Assembly: GCA_918026815.1 (NCBI GenBank)
Contig: CAKJVC010000073.1
Location: 310,001 to 374,000, forward strand
Direction of reading: 5' to 3'
DNA: 64,000 nt
Origin: Chalara sp. BL73
Taxonomy: Eukaryota > Ascomycota > Leotiomycetes > Helotiales
The notes below the pieces were generated by a model. It was not told the origin of the DNA, did not search any database, and was given only the letters and a program-made list of their open reading frames with translations. The first letter of the stretch is position 1, and each line of letters starts with the position of its first letter. The position numbers were made by a program, and so were the translations under genes. Below, one piece after another: positions 43,218 to 54,239 of the stretch.

Positions 43218-43770
43218 ATGCCTAGAAAAGAGACTGTTGCTGATTCTACTGATCCAGGAACCTTACGGCCTGATATACCTCTTTCTATAACGACCGGCAC
43301 ACACTTTGTGCCACTTGATTGCTCTCAATTCGACTTCCAGATCAACCTTCTTGTCATGAATGGTCACGTGATGCAGGTTACGAGGTTGTGGGTCACGTGT
43401 TCGGTTCCCATAGGCGAGCGTCACGTGCTCCATTCTCTATTAGGTTGAGGGATCGTTCAACCACATACCTTTCCTCTCTAGTTTAGTATCGTCGAATAGA
43501 ACCTTATGATAGCTACCTTTGCGCCCATATTGGCTTCGTGACACTTCTTTTACACGTTGCGCCGAACGACGCATTCGCTATTTAGAGCTTGTTTTTTTCT
43601 TTTAATCAATTGGAATCGATAGTTAATTATACAAATGATTATATAAAGCAAAATCAAGCTCAAAAACTTCGTACGAAAAGTGCACGCGTTGTTCGACCTA
43701 TTACAATTGCTGAGTTATACGAATATATAGAAATTTGGATTTATATAGAATTGCACATAAACGATTTTTA
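43218..43770 (+). pseudogene. PiggyBac-like transposase N-terminal fragment
   Basis: After removing the LTR C insertion (43,352-43,543 and one CTTCT), the reading starts at ATG 43,218 (MPRKETVADSTDP) and continues as LLLHVAPNDAFAI. A stop and frame change follow, then NQLESIVNYTNDYIKQN, KSARVVRPITIAELY and a short IWIYIELH. The latter segments match the region before the catalytic core of piggyBac-type transposases. No catalytic Asp residues remain; LTR D begins at 43,782. Confidence 0.65.
43352..43543 (+). repeat. Solo LTR, family C, target duplication CTTCT
   Basis: 192 bp, TGTCATGAATGGTCACGTG...GGCTTCGTGACA, with exact CTTCT at 43,347-43,351 and 43,544-43,548. Several CACGTG palindromes lie inside. 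It interrupts the piggyBac-like fragment. Confidence 0.88.
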
Positions 43771-43781
43771 AACGTATTGAG

Positions 43782-44274
43782 TGTAACAACTCAAGCTGAA
43801 TAGGGATCTCGATCCGTGGATCTAGATAGAAAGACTCAGAAGTGTAAACAACTATCAATTGTTATAACTAAGAGAACAAGCTACGGACAGAAGAAGGGAA
43901 GGAAAGCAGTGCTCTATATACAGGAACTGGCCGGAGGCCAGGATAGGCGAGCTTTGCGGTGTCCGGTGCTGTGCTCTGTCCGAGCTCTGGGGCATCCGGT
44001 GGTGAGCTCCGCCCTAGAAGGCCAGGGCCGTGACAGTCAGCCTGTAGCTGCTGTAGCTGTGTGCCTGCTGTAGCTGTATGCCTGTGGCTGCTGTAGCTGC
44101 ATGCTTGTGGCTGCTGTAGCGGTATGCCTTATGCCTGCTGTAGCTGTATGCCTGTGGCTGCTGTAGCTGCATGCTGGTGGCTGCTGTAGCTGTATGCCGG
44201 TGGCTTCTGTAGCTGCATGCCTGTGGCTGCTGTAGCTGTTATGATATCCGCCCTAACCGGCCCTGGCTGTTACA
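43782..44274 (-). repeat. Chimeric E-D element with minisatellite
   Basis: Inverted: LTR D (43,782-44,035) joined to the E start with a long 23-bp minisatellite (44,036-44,274), which ends CTGGCTGTTACA. Same junction as at 30,952/30,953. Flanks TTGAG and GTAAC do not match. Confidence 0.7.
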
Positions 44275-44685
44275 GTAACGGTGTTCATATTTGTACTCAA
44301 TTCAACAAAGGGTCAGTTGGTGAATGTCAGACTAAAGTGGAGATTAATGCAGTATCGATGCCGCATCCAAGGAGTTACACAAGAGGCTAGTAGTACTAGG
44401 AAAGGAGATTTACAAAATTTTACCAGTAACCAGTTTACTGACAACAAGGTGCAGGATCAACTGGATAAGCTTAAAACTATACAATTCTTAAGCAAGAAAT
44501 AGTGTTTTATTGGTTCTATGCAAATAAGTTTCCGGTTTGTCTAGAGTTACTGCTATACGTTTGCTTGCACTCATTTGCTATTAGTCTAAATACGGCACTC
44601 TAAGCATCACTTATACACACTAAGCAAGGCGGAATCATACTTCTAGCTCATTTTACAATCCTTTTTTTTTTTTCATAGTTTCGGC
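44275..44685. other. Intergenic with a 73-aa frame
   Basis: A plus-strand frame at 44,281-44,502 has no recognised domain. The rest is AT-rich. Confidence 0.3.
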
Positions 44686-45315
44686 ATGCCTCGTCCTTTT
44701 CCACGTAACGCCCGCTGTGCGGCACCGGGGGGCAGCGGCCGACCGTCACTTAGAGCTTGGTGCTCTTTTCATTCCGAATCGTTTTATTTACTTCCCAGAA
44801 TTAAACAGCTGGCTTCAGTGGTTGCCTGGATAGCGTTGATTTTGACCAATGCTGGCTTTTACACAAACGTTTTTATTATGCCGGCAATACTCTCGTTCTG
44901 GAAGTCTACGCCCGCCCAAACATTGCTTTTGCGGTGCTCGATACGCAGCTTGCTTAAAATATCTATAGCATCAAACCAGCGTTGTCACAAAGCTGGCGAA
45001 GAATAATTTCAAGTGCTTTAGCAAAGCTTTTAATAACAGCTTGCTGCTTGTCCCGCAAATGAAAGTCTGCAAAGCGGTGTAAGTAAAATGACACTTCCAT
45101 CTCGCAAGCGCCGCCCACGATAGTGCGGTTGCGGATAGCGCGCTTTACAATCATAATAGCGTCGTGCAGTGACCGTTTCACTTCAGCGATGAACTGTTTA
45201 CTACTCCCGCGCAGCACTAACGTACAAGTTTTGGCCATCCGGCAAACTTTGAAAAAATTGAAGCGCTCGCCGCTAAGTTGGCGCATCTTAAAACTGCCGC
45301 ATGTTCCAAGGTGCT
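44686..45315 (-). pseudogene. CCT chaperonin eta-subunit (CCT7) C-terminal fragment
   Basis: The minus strand reads [37 protein letters not shown], then [15 protein letters not shown]. After a one-base shift near 44,975 it continues [36 protein letters not shown] and CLIL, ending in a Gly/Arg-rich tail. These match the apical/equatorial C-terminal part of cytosolic chaperonin subunit eta. Changes from the family include VGGACE with a shortened Gly run, and stops near FV*KPALV and K*NDSE*. It lacks the N-terminal half and is a decayed fragment. The functional gene must lie elsewhere, since CCT7 is essential. Confidence 0.75.
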
Positions 45316-45324
45316 CCGGGTTAG

Positions 45325-45490
45325 GGTTATCTCTAGGCACAATATCTTGGTCAGCTATGGAACTCTGGAGGTTATATCTATTATAGATTGGGAGTGTACA
45401 GGTTTCTTTCCCAAGACGTTCGAACTCCCGCTGTGGCGCCTCGGCTGTGCTGAATACCTACAGACGTTTAGAGAGAACGATAAGATTTAG
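45325..45490 (+). pseudogene. APH-like phosphotransferase C-terminal scrap
   Basis: The plus strand reads [20 protein letters not shown], then [14 protein letters not shown]: the end of the catalytic loop and the metal-binding DWE of APH-like kinases. The loop Asp is lost (VIS in place of GDL). It abuts the CCT7 fragment directly. Confidence 0.55.
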
Positions 45491-45696
45491 CAGGAAATTG
45501 CGCTTATCACCGAATGAGAAAAGCATATTACGATTGTTTGATAGTATTGTATTTTCCAATAAATTAATATTCACCCAGATGTGATAGTGGGCCATTGGAA
45601 ATTCGAGAAAGGGCTGCAGGAGATGATGCCGATGTCCTTCCTCACGATCTCTGTAGCAAGTGGTGAGACAGATTCGAAATTGCTACAAGTCAAATA

Positions 45697-46367
45697 CTAA
45701 CTACACTCAGCTTGTAATCTCCACCAATCGTGCGACTTTTCTGGGCATGTGTAAAATTCCAGAGTGACCCATCGGTCTCGACCTTGGGATAAATAGACAG
45801 CTTTTGGCATTTCCAACGGATACCCTTTACCGAAGGAAGACGTCCTAATATGTCTCTCTAAAATGCCAAGCGCGTCTCTGTCAGGGATCTCTTTGTCGAG
45901 ATTGTTTATCCCCCCCACAGACATCGGAGCTTCTATATCCGCTTCTAATTCAAGTTCGTGTTAATAGATGATTTTAAAATACGGCCTTTATAAATAACAT
46001 TAAAAAGGATGTGTACCTGGATGCCGTTTTATTTGTCTCCTTTGATGGCACAGGATAGCCATCTTTGTCCAGATAACAAATACCCCGCCTATTCCGAAGA
46101 CGAGCGCGATAATTGCTTCAGCGCTTAGCTGCACTATGTTAAAGTTAGTTAATAACTCTAGAGAAAAGGGGAAATTGAAACAGTAACCTACTTGTGAGAA
46201 GAAATTACAAGTGAACGGACTGAGTTCACGAGAAGGGAGAATGTGCTGCAGGGGACGCAGAGTGGTGGAGAGTTTGGTAAAGGCAAGGCTTTTTCAATTT
46301 CATAGTCAAGTCTATAAACTCCATTATATACATTGAGATCTTGGGTGTTGTAGGTATAATATGACAT
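45697..46367 (-). CDS. Small single-pass membrane protein
   Basis: Exons 46,367-46,209; 46,128-46,017; 45,944-45,697 join in frame (519 nt, 172 aa). The introns use GTAATT...CAG and GTACAC...TAG. The product starts MSYYTYNTQDLNVYNGVYR; exon 2 encodes one transmembrane helix (AIIALVFGIGGVFVIW) followed by a basic stop-transfer (HQRRQIKRHP); exon 3 is soluble (SQGRDRWVTLEF). The start could be further upstream (46,514). No family recognised. The left breakpoint of the large duplication (46,242) lies inside exon 1, so the second copy has only the 5' end. Confidence 0.5.
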
Positions 46368-46670
46368 ATTTGATTGGGATATTTGATTTGTGGATTGACT
46401 TTGATCTGTGGGTTGATTGTGATCAAGGTGAGATTGGCTAAACATCAGAACGAACATGACAGTTAGCCACCCCCACTTTATGCCTGAATTTCTGCCTGAT
46501 ATTACCACAGTCATATTCAGGCAATAATTAATCGCAATGAAGAAGCTGACTTAACGAGGCTGCGGACAACATCTCTCCTATGGTATTGCTCAATTATTAG
46601 CACCTGCCTGCGTACCCCAGCGGCAGGAGTATCTTCGCTATGGTTTTCCAGCCTTACCTCCAATATAACC

Positions 46671-48667
46671 ATGGTTGACTACAACCAAAGCAGCTTGGAA
46701 AGCACACTGCCGGACCATGGACTTCAACAGCCTCTTTGCGACCGAGGGTTCTACCTGCATTGTCACGAGGACCCAAACGATCATGTTTGCTCGAGTCAGC
46801 GCCCTTTGCAGAATCTGCTACCTTCCCATTCGGGCTCCCATAATTCCGTAGACTTTCTACACCATATTAATGGTCACGATGGACCAGAGTTACCGTCACT
46901 CTTCAGCCAGACCAGCGACTCAGCACAAGCCGGTGGAAGTCAGAACTTTGAACAATTACTAGATGTGAGAGTTCCGAATAATCCAATGCTTCTTCTCTTG
47001 AAGAAGTCTTTGCTGATCAGAGAGTATTTAGTTCTCCAATGTGGACAATCTACAATTCGAGGATCTGTTTGAGGCGTCTGTTGATGGCGACAGGTTCCTG
47101 CTGTGTGGAGATACCAATGACCAGCTGCTGCACAATTTGGATTCCGGAAGGCGGAATAGGCAGCCGGCCGAAATTGTGCGCCGTCGAGAATATACAAAAG
47201 CGGAGAAGGATAACTTCGAGCGATGGATCACGGCGAATCCAAAACCCAACAAGAGCCAGAAGGCTGAATATGCTACAAGCAACGATCTCACGCTCAATCA
47301 GCTCCAAAATTTGATCAACAATAGAAGGCGCAAAGGTCAGAAAAACGCGGTCGAAAAAGCATTGTCCAATGAGAAAAGCCCCGCTCAAGGTCAGTTCAAA
47401 TTTCTTGTTCCTTTTAACTGCCTTGAGTATTGCTGAAGTGTAATCAACAGTACTCAATACTCTAGCTTGGGACGACCCGGAAGAATATGCCTGTGCTCCC
47501 TTTAATGGGTGCGCTCTTCCGCTCGAGAATATGATCTCGGACTTAGTCGAAATGGGTAACTTGAGTCGAAAAACGTCTTATTCTTCCATCGAAAAGTACT
47601 TGGAAGATCCAGAAGATCCAGTCCCTCAGGAAACAATTGAACGTGCGGCGATGGAACTTGAAGAACCTCTCCCTGCTCTCAAAACTCTTGTCCGATTCCC
47701 CCCTCGTTCTCGTTCTTTTTACATGGGATCGAGACGCGGATCGGTGTCATCACTACTATCGGAAGAGAACTTCCCCTCGCGGTCCGCCGCTGGTTCTGCG
47801 TACTCTTCTCTTTCCGGGGCTAGCACAGCTCACTCTTACTCTAGCGCTACCTCTCGGGTTCGGATCAAAAAGCTCCGCCGCGTGAAGTTTACAGAAAAAT
47901 TAAATCAAGTGGTGGCGAATTTTCAATGCTCTTTTTGTGATCGAACTTTCGTCCAACAAATAAACATGGAGGAGCATGAAACGAAATTTCATTGTCTCCC
48001 GCAGATCTTTCCGTGCACGTTCTGCAATGAGAAGTTTTGTTCCAAAGAGGACTGGAAGCAGCACGAAATAACGTATCATTCTCAAGCTCAAATTACCTGG
48101 TTTTGTATGTTGAGTACATTTTTCAAGGACTTTGAGGTCCCGAAGTGCTTATTCTGCGGAGAATTGCTACCCGAGTTTAGTCACTACAGCAAGGCCCACA
48201 ATCTACAATGCTGCGGCGGCGAGGCGATACATGCTCGAACGTTCAGCACTCGATACGATGTTACACAACACTTGTCATGCGGCCATGGCTTGTCAGAATA
48301 TGCAGTCGATCTTGTGAAAGACTCGCTCGATTTCTGGGGTTTAAAACTGGACCTCAGTCACAATTACGGCTTGTGGCGGTGTGGATATTGTGGAATCACT
48401 GGCGCAGACTGGAACCATCGAATACAACACATCGAAGCGCACTGGCATACTGGCGGACCTAGATTCACGAAAAAGCATCCTTGGACCCTTGAAAGATCCA
48501 GTCTCCTCGATGATGATGTTGAGTATCTCCAGAAGTTGATCACTGGAGAAGACGTCGCTCCGGATAGTCGTCCGTGGAACCTGAGATTTCGCGGTTTTCA
48601 GTATTATGAATTTGTTATAAAACATCGAATTCGACTGAAACAATGGACTCGACTGGACTTGGAGTAA
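46671..48667 (+). CDS. Homeodomain plus C2H2 zinc-finger transcription factor, copy 1
   Basis: Exons 46,671-46,964; 47,032-47,389; 47,451-48,667 join in frame (1869 nt, 622 aa). The introns are GTGAGA...TAG and GTCAGT...CAG. Residues ~148-203 form a homeodomain-like helix-turn-helix of the three-residue-extension kind: YTKAEKDNFERWI, NPKPNKSQK, then LQNLINNRRRKGQ with the recognition helix Asn-Asn-Arg. A Ser-rich spacer follows. C2H2 fingers: C377/C380 with H393/H398 (CSFCDRTF) and C406/C409 with H422/H427 (CTFCNEKF), then further Cys pairs (CLFCGEL, CGYCGIT). Such proteins are nuclear DNA-binding regulators in ascomycetes. Copy 1 is intact; the second copy is not. Confidence 0.85.
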
Positions 48668-49011
48668 GTACTACCGTTTTTAGATCTTCATTTTCTTTCA
48701 TACTCCGCAGTTTTTCTCTTTCTTTCCTAGATGTGACAACTGCTGATGAAGCTGTCCTTAGTACTGATACGGCAAATGCTCATCATCGCAGAAACCCTCC
48801 ACCTTCCTGTAATGCATTGCGAGGCTCCTCATTCTTCTCTTATCTTGCGAACAAGGCAAAAGGGTTTCTTATGGTTTCGAAGCGGAAAGGAGGACGAGAT
48901 GTCATGGAAAGCCACACGTGACATAAAAGTATGCATCATGGGATTCTACAAGGAGCAGGTTATTATGCCTCAACAAATATTGCTTCAAACCGTTTCCAAG
49001 GCGAGAAACTA

Positions 49012-49264
49012 TGTAACAACCCAAGCTGAATAGGGATCTCGATCCGTGGATCTTAAGTAGAAGGACTCAGAGGTGTAAACAGCTATCAATTGTCATAACT
49101 AAGAGAACAAGCTACGGACAGAAGGAGGGAAGGAAAGCAGTGCTCTATATACAGGAGACTGGCCGGGGGCCAGGATAGGCGAGCTTTGCGGTGTCCGGTG
49201 CTCAGTCCGAGCTCTGGGGCATCCGGTGCCAAGCTCCAAGCCAGAGAAGGCCAGGGCCGTGACA
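49012..49264 (-). repeat. LTR family D inside duplication copy 1
   Basis: Inverted copy, TGTAACAACCCAAGC...CAGGGCCGTGACA. Flanks AACTA and GGTAA do not match. It is present identically at 59,565-59,817, so it predates the duplication. Confidence 0.8.
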
Positions 49265-49337
49265 GGTAAATACGACGCAATTTCACTTATGTGATCATAT
49301 ACCAATCTCGTGGCAGATGCTCCCACTAGCTACTCGC

Positions 49338-49462
49338 GAGGCGGCCGGAGAGGTAGTTGGAACTGCCTCTCTGGTGAGCACCTGCTGTATATACTCTTCT
49401 CACGGTCAGGTTCGAGGAAGACTGCTTGTGCTAGTAGGTTCGAATCCTGCGGCTGCCAACCT
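49338..49462 (+). other. tRNA-like element with perfect B box
   Basis: GGTTCGAATCC (B-box consensus) sits in a TPsiC arm GTAGG-TTCGAAT-CCTGC and is followed by GGCTGCC plus A, which can pair with GGCGGCC at the 5' side. The intervening ~85 nt do not give a normal D arm (a long hairpin AGAGAGGTAG/CTGCCTCTCT forms instead), so it is more likely a tRNA-derived element or pseudogene than a working tRNA. The same sequence is in copy 2 at 59,891-60,015. Confidence 0.3.
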
Positions 49463-49752
49463 ATCATGCTCAAGATAACAGCGTAGCTAGTAAAATGATA
49501 GATTTGCGGGTGGCGACGGCAACTTCGAAAACGACTATAACTCGATTTAGGATCGTCCTTAGGACCTGACAGCTCACGCGCGGCTCCGGTCATATAGCAA
49601 ATGGGATTGTGCTGGGGAGCGATTACGGGCGCTGATTGCAGAGGAGGAAGGTGGCTGTAGTGAAGCGTTCTTGCAAGCCGGCAGCAACTCCTTTGGGTTT
49701 TCCTGTCTCAACACAGCCTTAATCGGACAACCAAAATCTCAGATGTGGTAAC

Positions 49753-49974
49753 TGTTTGTATCACTCTCTGTGATACTTAGTATTGATGACTTGCAATTGC
49801 TTAAGTCGGTTACCCACGGAGCATGTAGCACCGCCATCTCAGCGCAGTGCTATATGCTCGTTGCAGGTGGTTGACTTGTTCTTGATTCATTCTAGGTGCT
49901 AATCTACGTACGAGAGCTGTAATACATCCATGTGGTCCTTGCGTCGCGGGATGTGCTATTCACTCATACCAACA
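49753..49974 (-). repeat. Solo LTR, family A, target duplication GTAAC/GTAAT
   Basis: Inverted 222-bp copy, TGTTTGTATCACTC...CATACCAACA, with 5-bp flanks GTAAC and GTAAT. Confidence 0.8.
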
Positions 49975-50159
49975 GTAATAATATACACAGTACAACAATA
50001 TAAACACACAGCACACACAATCCTATGGATCTGAAAAAGTATTACTACTTCCTGCAACCGCAGTCCTGCCCAACAGATTCTTGAACCCTCATTGAAACGA
50101 CACCACCAAATTACAGAGCACACAGTAGGCGCTCGGCCCACACAGGGCATACACATTCA

Positions 50160-50480
50160 CAGGATTTAGGAGAGTCAGAGTCTTCGGGGCTTTGGAGTTA
50201 CGGGAGCATAGAATGGCCGGGTTGGACGAGATAGAACGTTGTTGGGAAGGTTTTTCCCTCCGAGATCCAGGGGGGTCGTGGAATCACGGTTGCTGTGGCC
50301 AGCGGAGTTGCAACATGGCTCTATTGCGATCGTAGCCCACCAGGTATCTAAGGACTGCAGACAGGAGGACAATTGGTCGCCGAGTCAGAGCTTTATATCA
50401 AAGTACAAACAAAGCACTTCTGTCGACGGATGTGTATATATGCGTAGATAGAAGCCAGACCCCCCAGTGGAGGAGGTTGC
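50160..50480 (-). repeat. Dispersed repeat F in duplication copy 1
   Basis: Inverted match of 41,760-42,080 with moderate divergence. Confidence 0.6.
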
Positions 50481-51096
50481 TGGTCATACGAGTGTGATAA
50501 AGTGATGTGCGTCTTCTGAGGTAGATGCAGTTCGGGCCTCAGCCGAGCTGACAACGGTGCCAGGCGATATATTGAAATCGAAGAAGGTCACTGAGCCTTC
50601 AGAGAGCATAGGGTAAACGAGCCAATTGCTGAAGGTTGTAGAATCAGATCTACGGAAAGGAATCTATCTACCTATAGAGTTGTGATACGTGAGTATCACA
50701 TGTATATTCTCACATGGAACCCGTATGTAGATTTGTCATCGAAGGCAAAAGTAGGTATCCATCTTCCGCAAGCGTACCTACCACTACCGCAATTAGCCAG
50801 GTATTATCCTTAGACCTAACCTGTTCAATACGATATAGAGGATACGACTAAAGTAATTAAGGAGGCATCTGCGGCACCGCAATCAAAATGAACGGAGATC
50901 AGCTTGCACTTTAAGGAGCGCATCGTCGCAGCTAGGGTTACGACCCTCACCGCGAAGACGGGAGTGCTTCGAAGAAGGACGTAGGGATTCGATATCTTGA
51001 CTTGAAATCCACAATGCCGGGCTTCAAAGGCCTTTCCACCTCTGCTTGCCTTTCTACTAAGACCTGGCACTTGGAGAAAAGAATGTACAGAAGTTT

Positions 51097-53456
51097 CTAT
51101 CCCAGAATGACATCAACTTCTTGGGGAGATGCCTTGTCCCAAGCAGGCATCCACACCGTTCCCAATGCTTTCCTTCTCGCGATACCTCTCTTCACTTCAA
51201 CCCACAACACAAAATAAAAGTCAAATGCACTCTCATTCTTCACTTCCTCGCGTTCCACACACTCCCTGAACGGATGCTCTAATTGCAGTCCACGACCAGC
51301 CTGGGTAGCAGCTGCTCTCACGCGCTGCTCCAGAGTCATGTCGGTTTTGCTATGGACAGGCACGGAGCCTTGTGCGATTCGAATCAGTTCGATGTGCTTG
51401 GTTGGCAATTCCTCGCCAAGTAGAATATTTACTCGAATTGACCCTACCCATGAGCTATCACGATTTACGAGTGGGATATCAATGGCACAGTAAATGTTGC
51501 CATCGGAGTGCGCGGCTTGCCGTGTCGGTGCACCTGTTGCAGGAGTTCCGAGATGGAAGAAAGCTCGCTGAGTCCTGATGTAGAGGTACTGAATGTGTTC
51601 CAACTGTCTTCGAACGTCTCGTGGACGCTGAAATGGGGGCATTGGATATCGGAAACGTATGTCGGGGTTGATGTGGTTATTCCCGTAATAGCCATGGTAG
51701 GTGTAGTATGTGTCCGTGCCAGCGGCCTCGTCGCCGTTATGCTTCTCCCAGCCGTGTGGAGGTGCTGCATTTTTAATCAGAAAGTGGTTCCTAACGACAA
51801 AGCAGGTGTCGCCGACTTTTGTCGATTTATCTAGATGCTTGTACCATTCCACCAGGGGAGAGATTGTGACTTCATACTCAGCGGCTGGAAGCGCGGTGTC
51901 GGTATTGCATGTCCACATCGATAGATCCAATGATCCAGACCATCCCACCCAGGACCAACTGGGAATGTGACTGGTGTTTGACTGCTGAGTACGCGGTCGA
52001 AGGCCTTTGCGCGGCTGCCACAGCAAACAGATAGTAAAATAAAATTCTGGAAGACCGCCGCAGAAGCCAGCTGGAAATCCTTGGGCCATGTACAACATGA
52101 CACCTCCAAATGCGTCGATTATGTCGGAGTCATATCGCAAATGACGAGAATTGTACTGCTCGACCATGCTTGCGTACTCGGTCAGTGATGGCCAGTCAAG
52201 CGCGTAAAGTTTACCACTTTCTCCTGCTTTTTTCAACTCTAGTTCGCGACCTTTCAAAGTTTCGACAGGAGAGCTCCATGATTCTGTCCATCGGGCTGAG
52301 AAGCAGATCCAGTTTACAAATTTGTCAAAGTACAGAAGCCTTCTAGAGAACATATGCTCTTGGAATGTCCAAGCTCTTTCAGACCAGACAGTTTGGGACA
52401 AACGACTCGTCCCAGCGCTCCACATCGTCCCTCGCATCATCTTCCTACTCGGAAACGGCACCAAGTGTCTTTCCCTCTCTTCAACAGATTGACCGACTCC
52501 AGCCAAGCCATGGTCAGCATGGCTCCCATCGGCCGCCACAATCGTGAATTCTGCTTTTGCGTATATTGTTCCCATGGCGTTCAAATGCTTCGCCTTCGTC
52601 TCATAATCATCTTGCACGATACAAACGCGATCCACCCAAAGAAGTTTCCTGCCGAGTCTAGCACACAGCACCATTGAATCACGTATCGTCCTTGGTACCA
52701 CATTTCCGCTGCCGATAGACAGACTGCCGGGCTTCATGAGCTCGGAAATGTTGGCTTTGTTGCTTGCAGAGTCTCTACTGCGCCCCACACATAGCTAAGT
52801 GCGACATAGTCGAGGTCTTTATCTGGCGTGACTATGCACTCTTGCTGTACGTCTATGAAACTGGGTTGTACTTCGCCTTTGCTGAGCCATGTGTTGAAAA
52901 GTTGGCATTTCTGGTCGTGGCAGCTTCCACACTGCTGTAGCCACTTCAATATGCTGGCCGTGTCCACCATTGTTGGATCAAATAATTGAGGCTTTCCCAG
53001 AGGCCACACACTTGACTCCTTGGTTATTTCATCGTCGGGCGAAAATAGCCAAATGACCCCGAGTTCTGTCAAATGCCTTCTCCTTGCACTAGCATCTCCC
53101 TTCGGTGTTGTTGATTCACCAAAAGCAATCCATAACCTAGGCGCTTGATCCATGAAATGGGCGCTCAACTCGTAATCCGTCTGAAAGCGTTGCTTAAGAG
53201 CGTCATTCAGGGAGGCGGCGTGCTCATCGGCTAAGGCTATAATGGCCTTGCATGATGCACACCATGCACTTCTAGATTGTAGATCTGACTTGCAACCAAG
53301 AAATGCATCCAGAATTTTGAAGTTCCCTATATTCGAGCTTTGCTGGTAAGTAAAAGTGAGGTCGAGCATTTTACAAACATCGCAGAAATTCCCTCCATTC
53401 TGTGTGGAGTCGGTGGGGGCCGAGATGATCGAAGTTTGGCCTTGTGGACGGTCCAT
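51097..53456 (-). pseudogene. HET-domain gene, copy 1, frameshifted
   Basis: Same gene as the one in copy 2 (61,648 onward), but one T is missing from a run near 52,755 (GGCTTTG here, GGCTTTTG in copy 2). The frame therefore ends 14 codons later in ATKPTFPSS, and the remaining 563 codons lie in another frame. The ATG is at 53,456. HET-domain landmarks: YVALSYVWG, IRDSMVLCARLGRKLLWVDR, MGTIYAKAEFTIVAADG, and WSERAWTFQEHMFSRR. HET-domain proteins mediate vegetative incompatibility and cell death when triggered by partner proteins. With the missing base supplied the length would be 786 aa, the same as copy 2. A sequencing error is a serious alternative to a true lesion. Confidence 0.8.
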
Positions 53457-54239
53457 TTTTAGTCTTTCAGTGCCTTACATTGAGTTTGAGTGAAGTTGCC
53501 ATGGATTTTGCTGGCACACTCGACTTCTTGGACGGAGAAGCTGAGGGTGATTTTGTAGAATCAGGCAAGAGAGGCGGCTGGATTCTCCCCACCGCCACCA
53601 CAACTCTTTTCGATTGTCAGTTAGAATACACCCTTGCGTTCGAGGTCGAGCTTGAATCTAGGTTCCCGTTAATTTGTAACAGGTGTGGGAGTGCATAGGT
53701 GTGAAGGGAAAGGATATCGGATTGAGTTAAAGCTAATCCTTGAGGAGATTCAATGCTACAGAACATGTGTCCCTTTTGGAGGCGCGCTGTACCAAGCCGG
53801 CTTTACTTCGGCTAGGCGCCAGCGTTCCGAGTATTCACGTCCATCCCTGCGTAGCGGAAAACCCTACGTGCCGGAAAAAGGATGGGTACTTTGACTTCAA
53901 GCATCTTAAAATCCGTGCATGCCTTAATACAGTAAAAGGCGAATTGTGCGTCGCTAGTTTTTGGATTAATTATTCGAAGCGGGGTCCACTTCCAGACACT
54001 TGTGGCTGTGCACCTCAGCCCAGTTGTAGTCCAGAAGTAACGTCCATCCCTGCGTGCCAAAAAACTGGTGAGCCAAAAACTTTTATAGTCTAGGGTCTTA
54101 TATCTCCACCACATAAAATATATAAAGCTACAATCTGTTTGCTATTGTTCCTTAGCTATTTCTTTACAAAGTCTTGACTGTTGGTATCGGTATCTTACCT
54201 TCCACGGGGCAAAAGGCGTAACTCTACTTTGTAGGCCAC
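53457..54239. other. Promoter side of HET copy 1 and unassigned frames
   Basis: Frames at 53,444-53,698 and 53,740-54,093 (plus) have no recognised domain; the second is Cys-rich toward its end but lacks a signal peptide. This region should recur beyond the window if the duplication is a tandem of the full 10.55-kb unit. Confidence 0.35.

Larger units (their letters stand above)
46242..53449 (+). repeat. Large direct duplication, copy 1
   Basis: Matches 56,794-64,000 almost base for base at an offset of 10,551-10,553. The right limit is set by the window edge, not by loss of similarity. Differences are mostly single-base changes in homopolymer length, plus a small cluster near 46,340-46,375 and two adjacent G/A differences near 49,868. 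Confidence 0.95.

Noticed and set aside
43989..44230. Repetitive array considered as CRISPR
   Set aside because: The 23-bp units are contiguous without spacers, degenerate, and part of element E in a eukaryotic genome.
45318..45335. Interstitial telomere (TTAGGGTT)
   Set aside because: Less than two units; expected by chance. Mentioned only as a detail of the fragment junction.
47050..47457. 135-codon minus frame across homeodomain exon 2 (and its copy at 57,603)
   Set aside because: Shadow of the plus-strand exon; no domain.
48643..48921. A possible fourth exon of the homeodomain gene (ending ...MESHT)
   Set aside because: A GTAAGT overlaps the stop region and a TAG acceptor lies at 48,729-48,730, but joining them leaves the wrong phase and meets a stop after five codons. 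The simple stop at 48,665 is kept.
52365..52677. Plus-strand frames opposite the HET genes (and copies near 62,905)
   Set aside because: Antisense shadows of the HET-domain coding sequence.
53740..54093. 117-codon Cys-rich frame as a small effector
   Set aside because: No signal peptide, irregular Cys spacing, overlapping frames of similar length; not supported.
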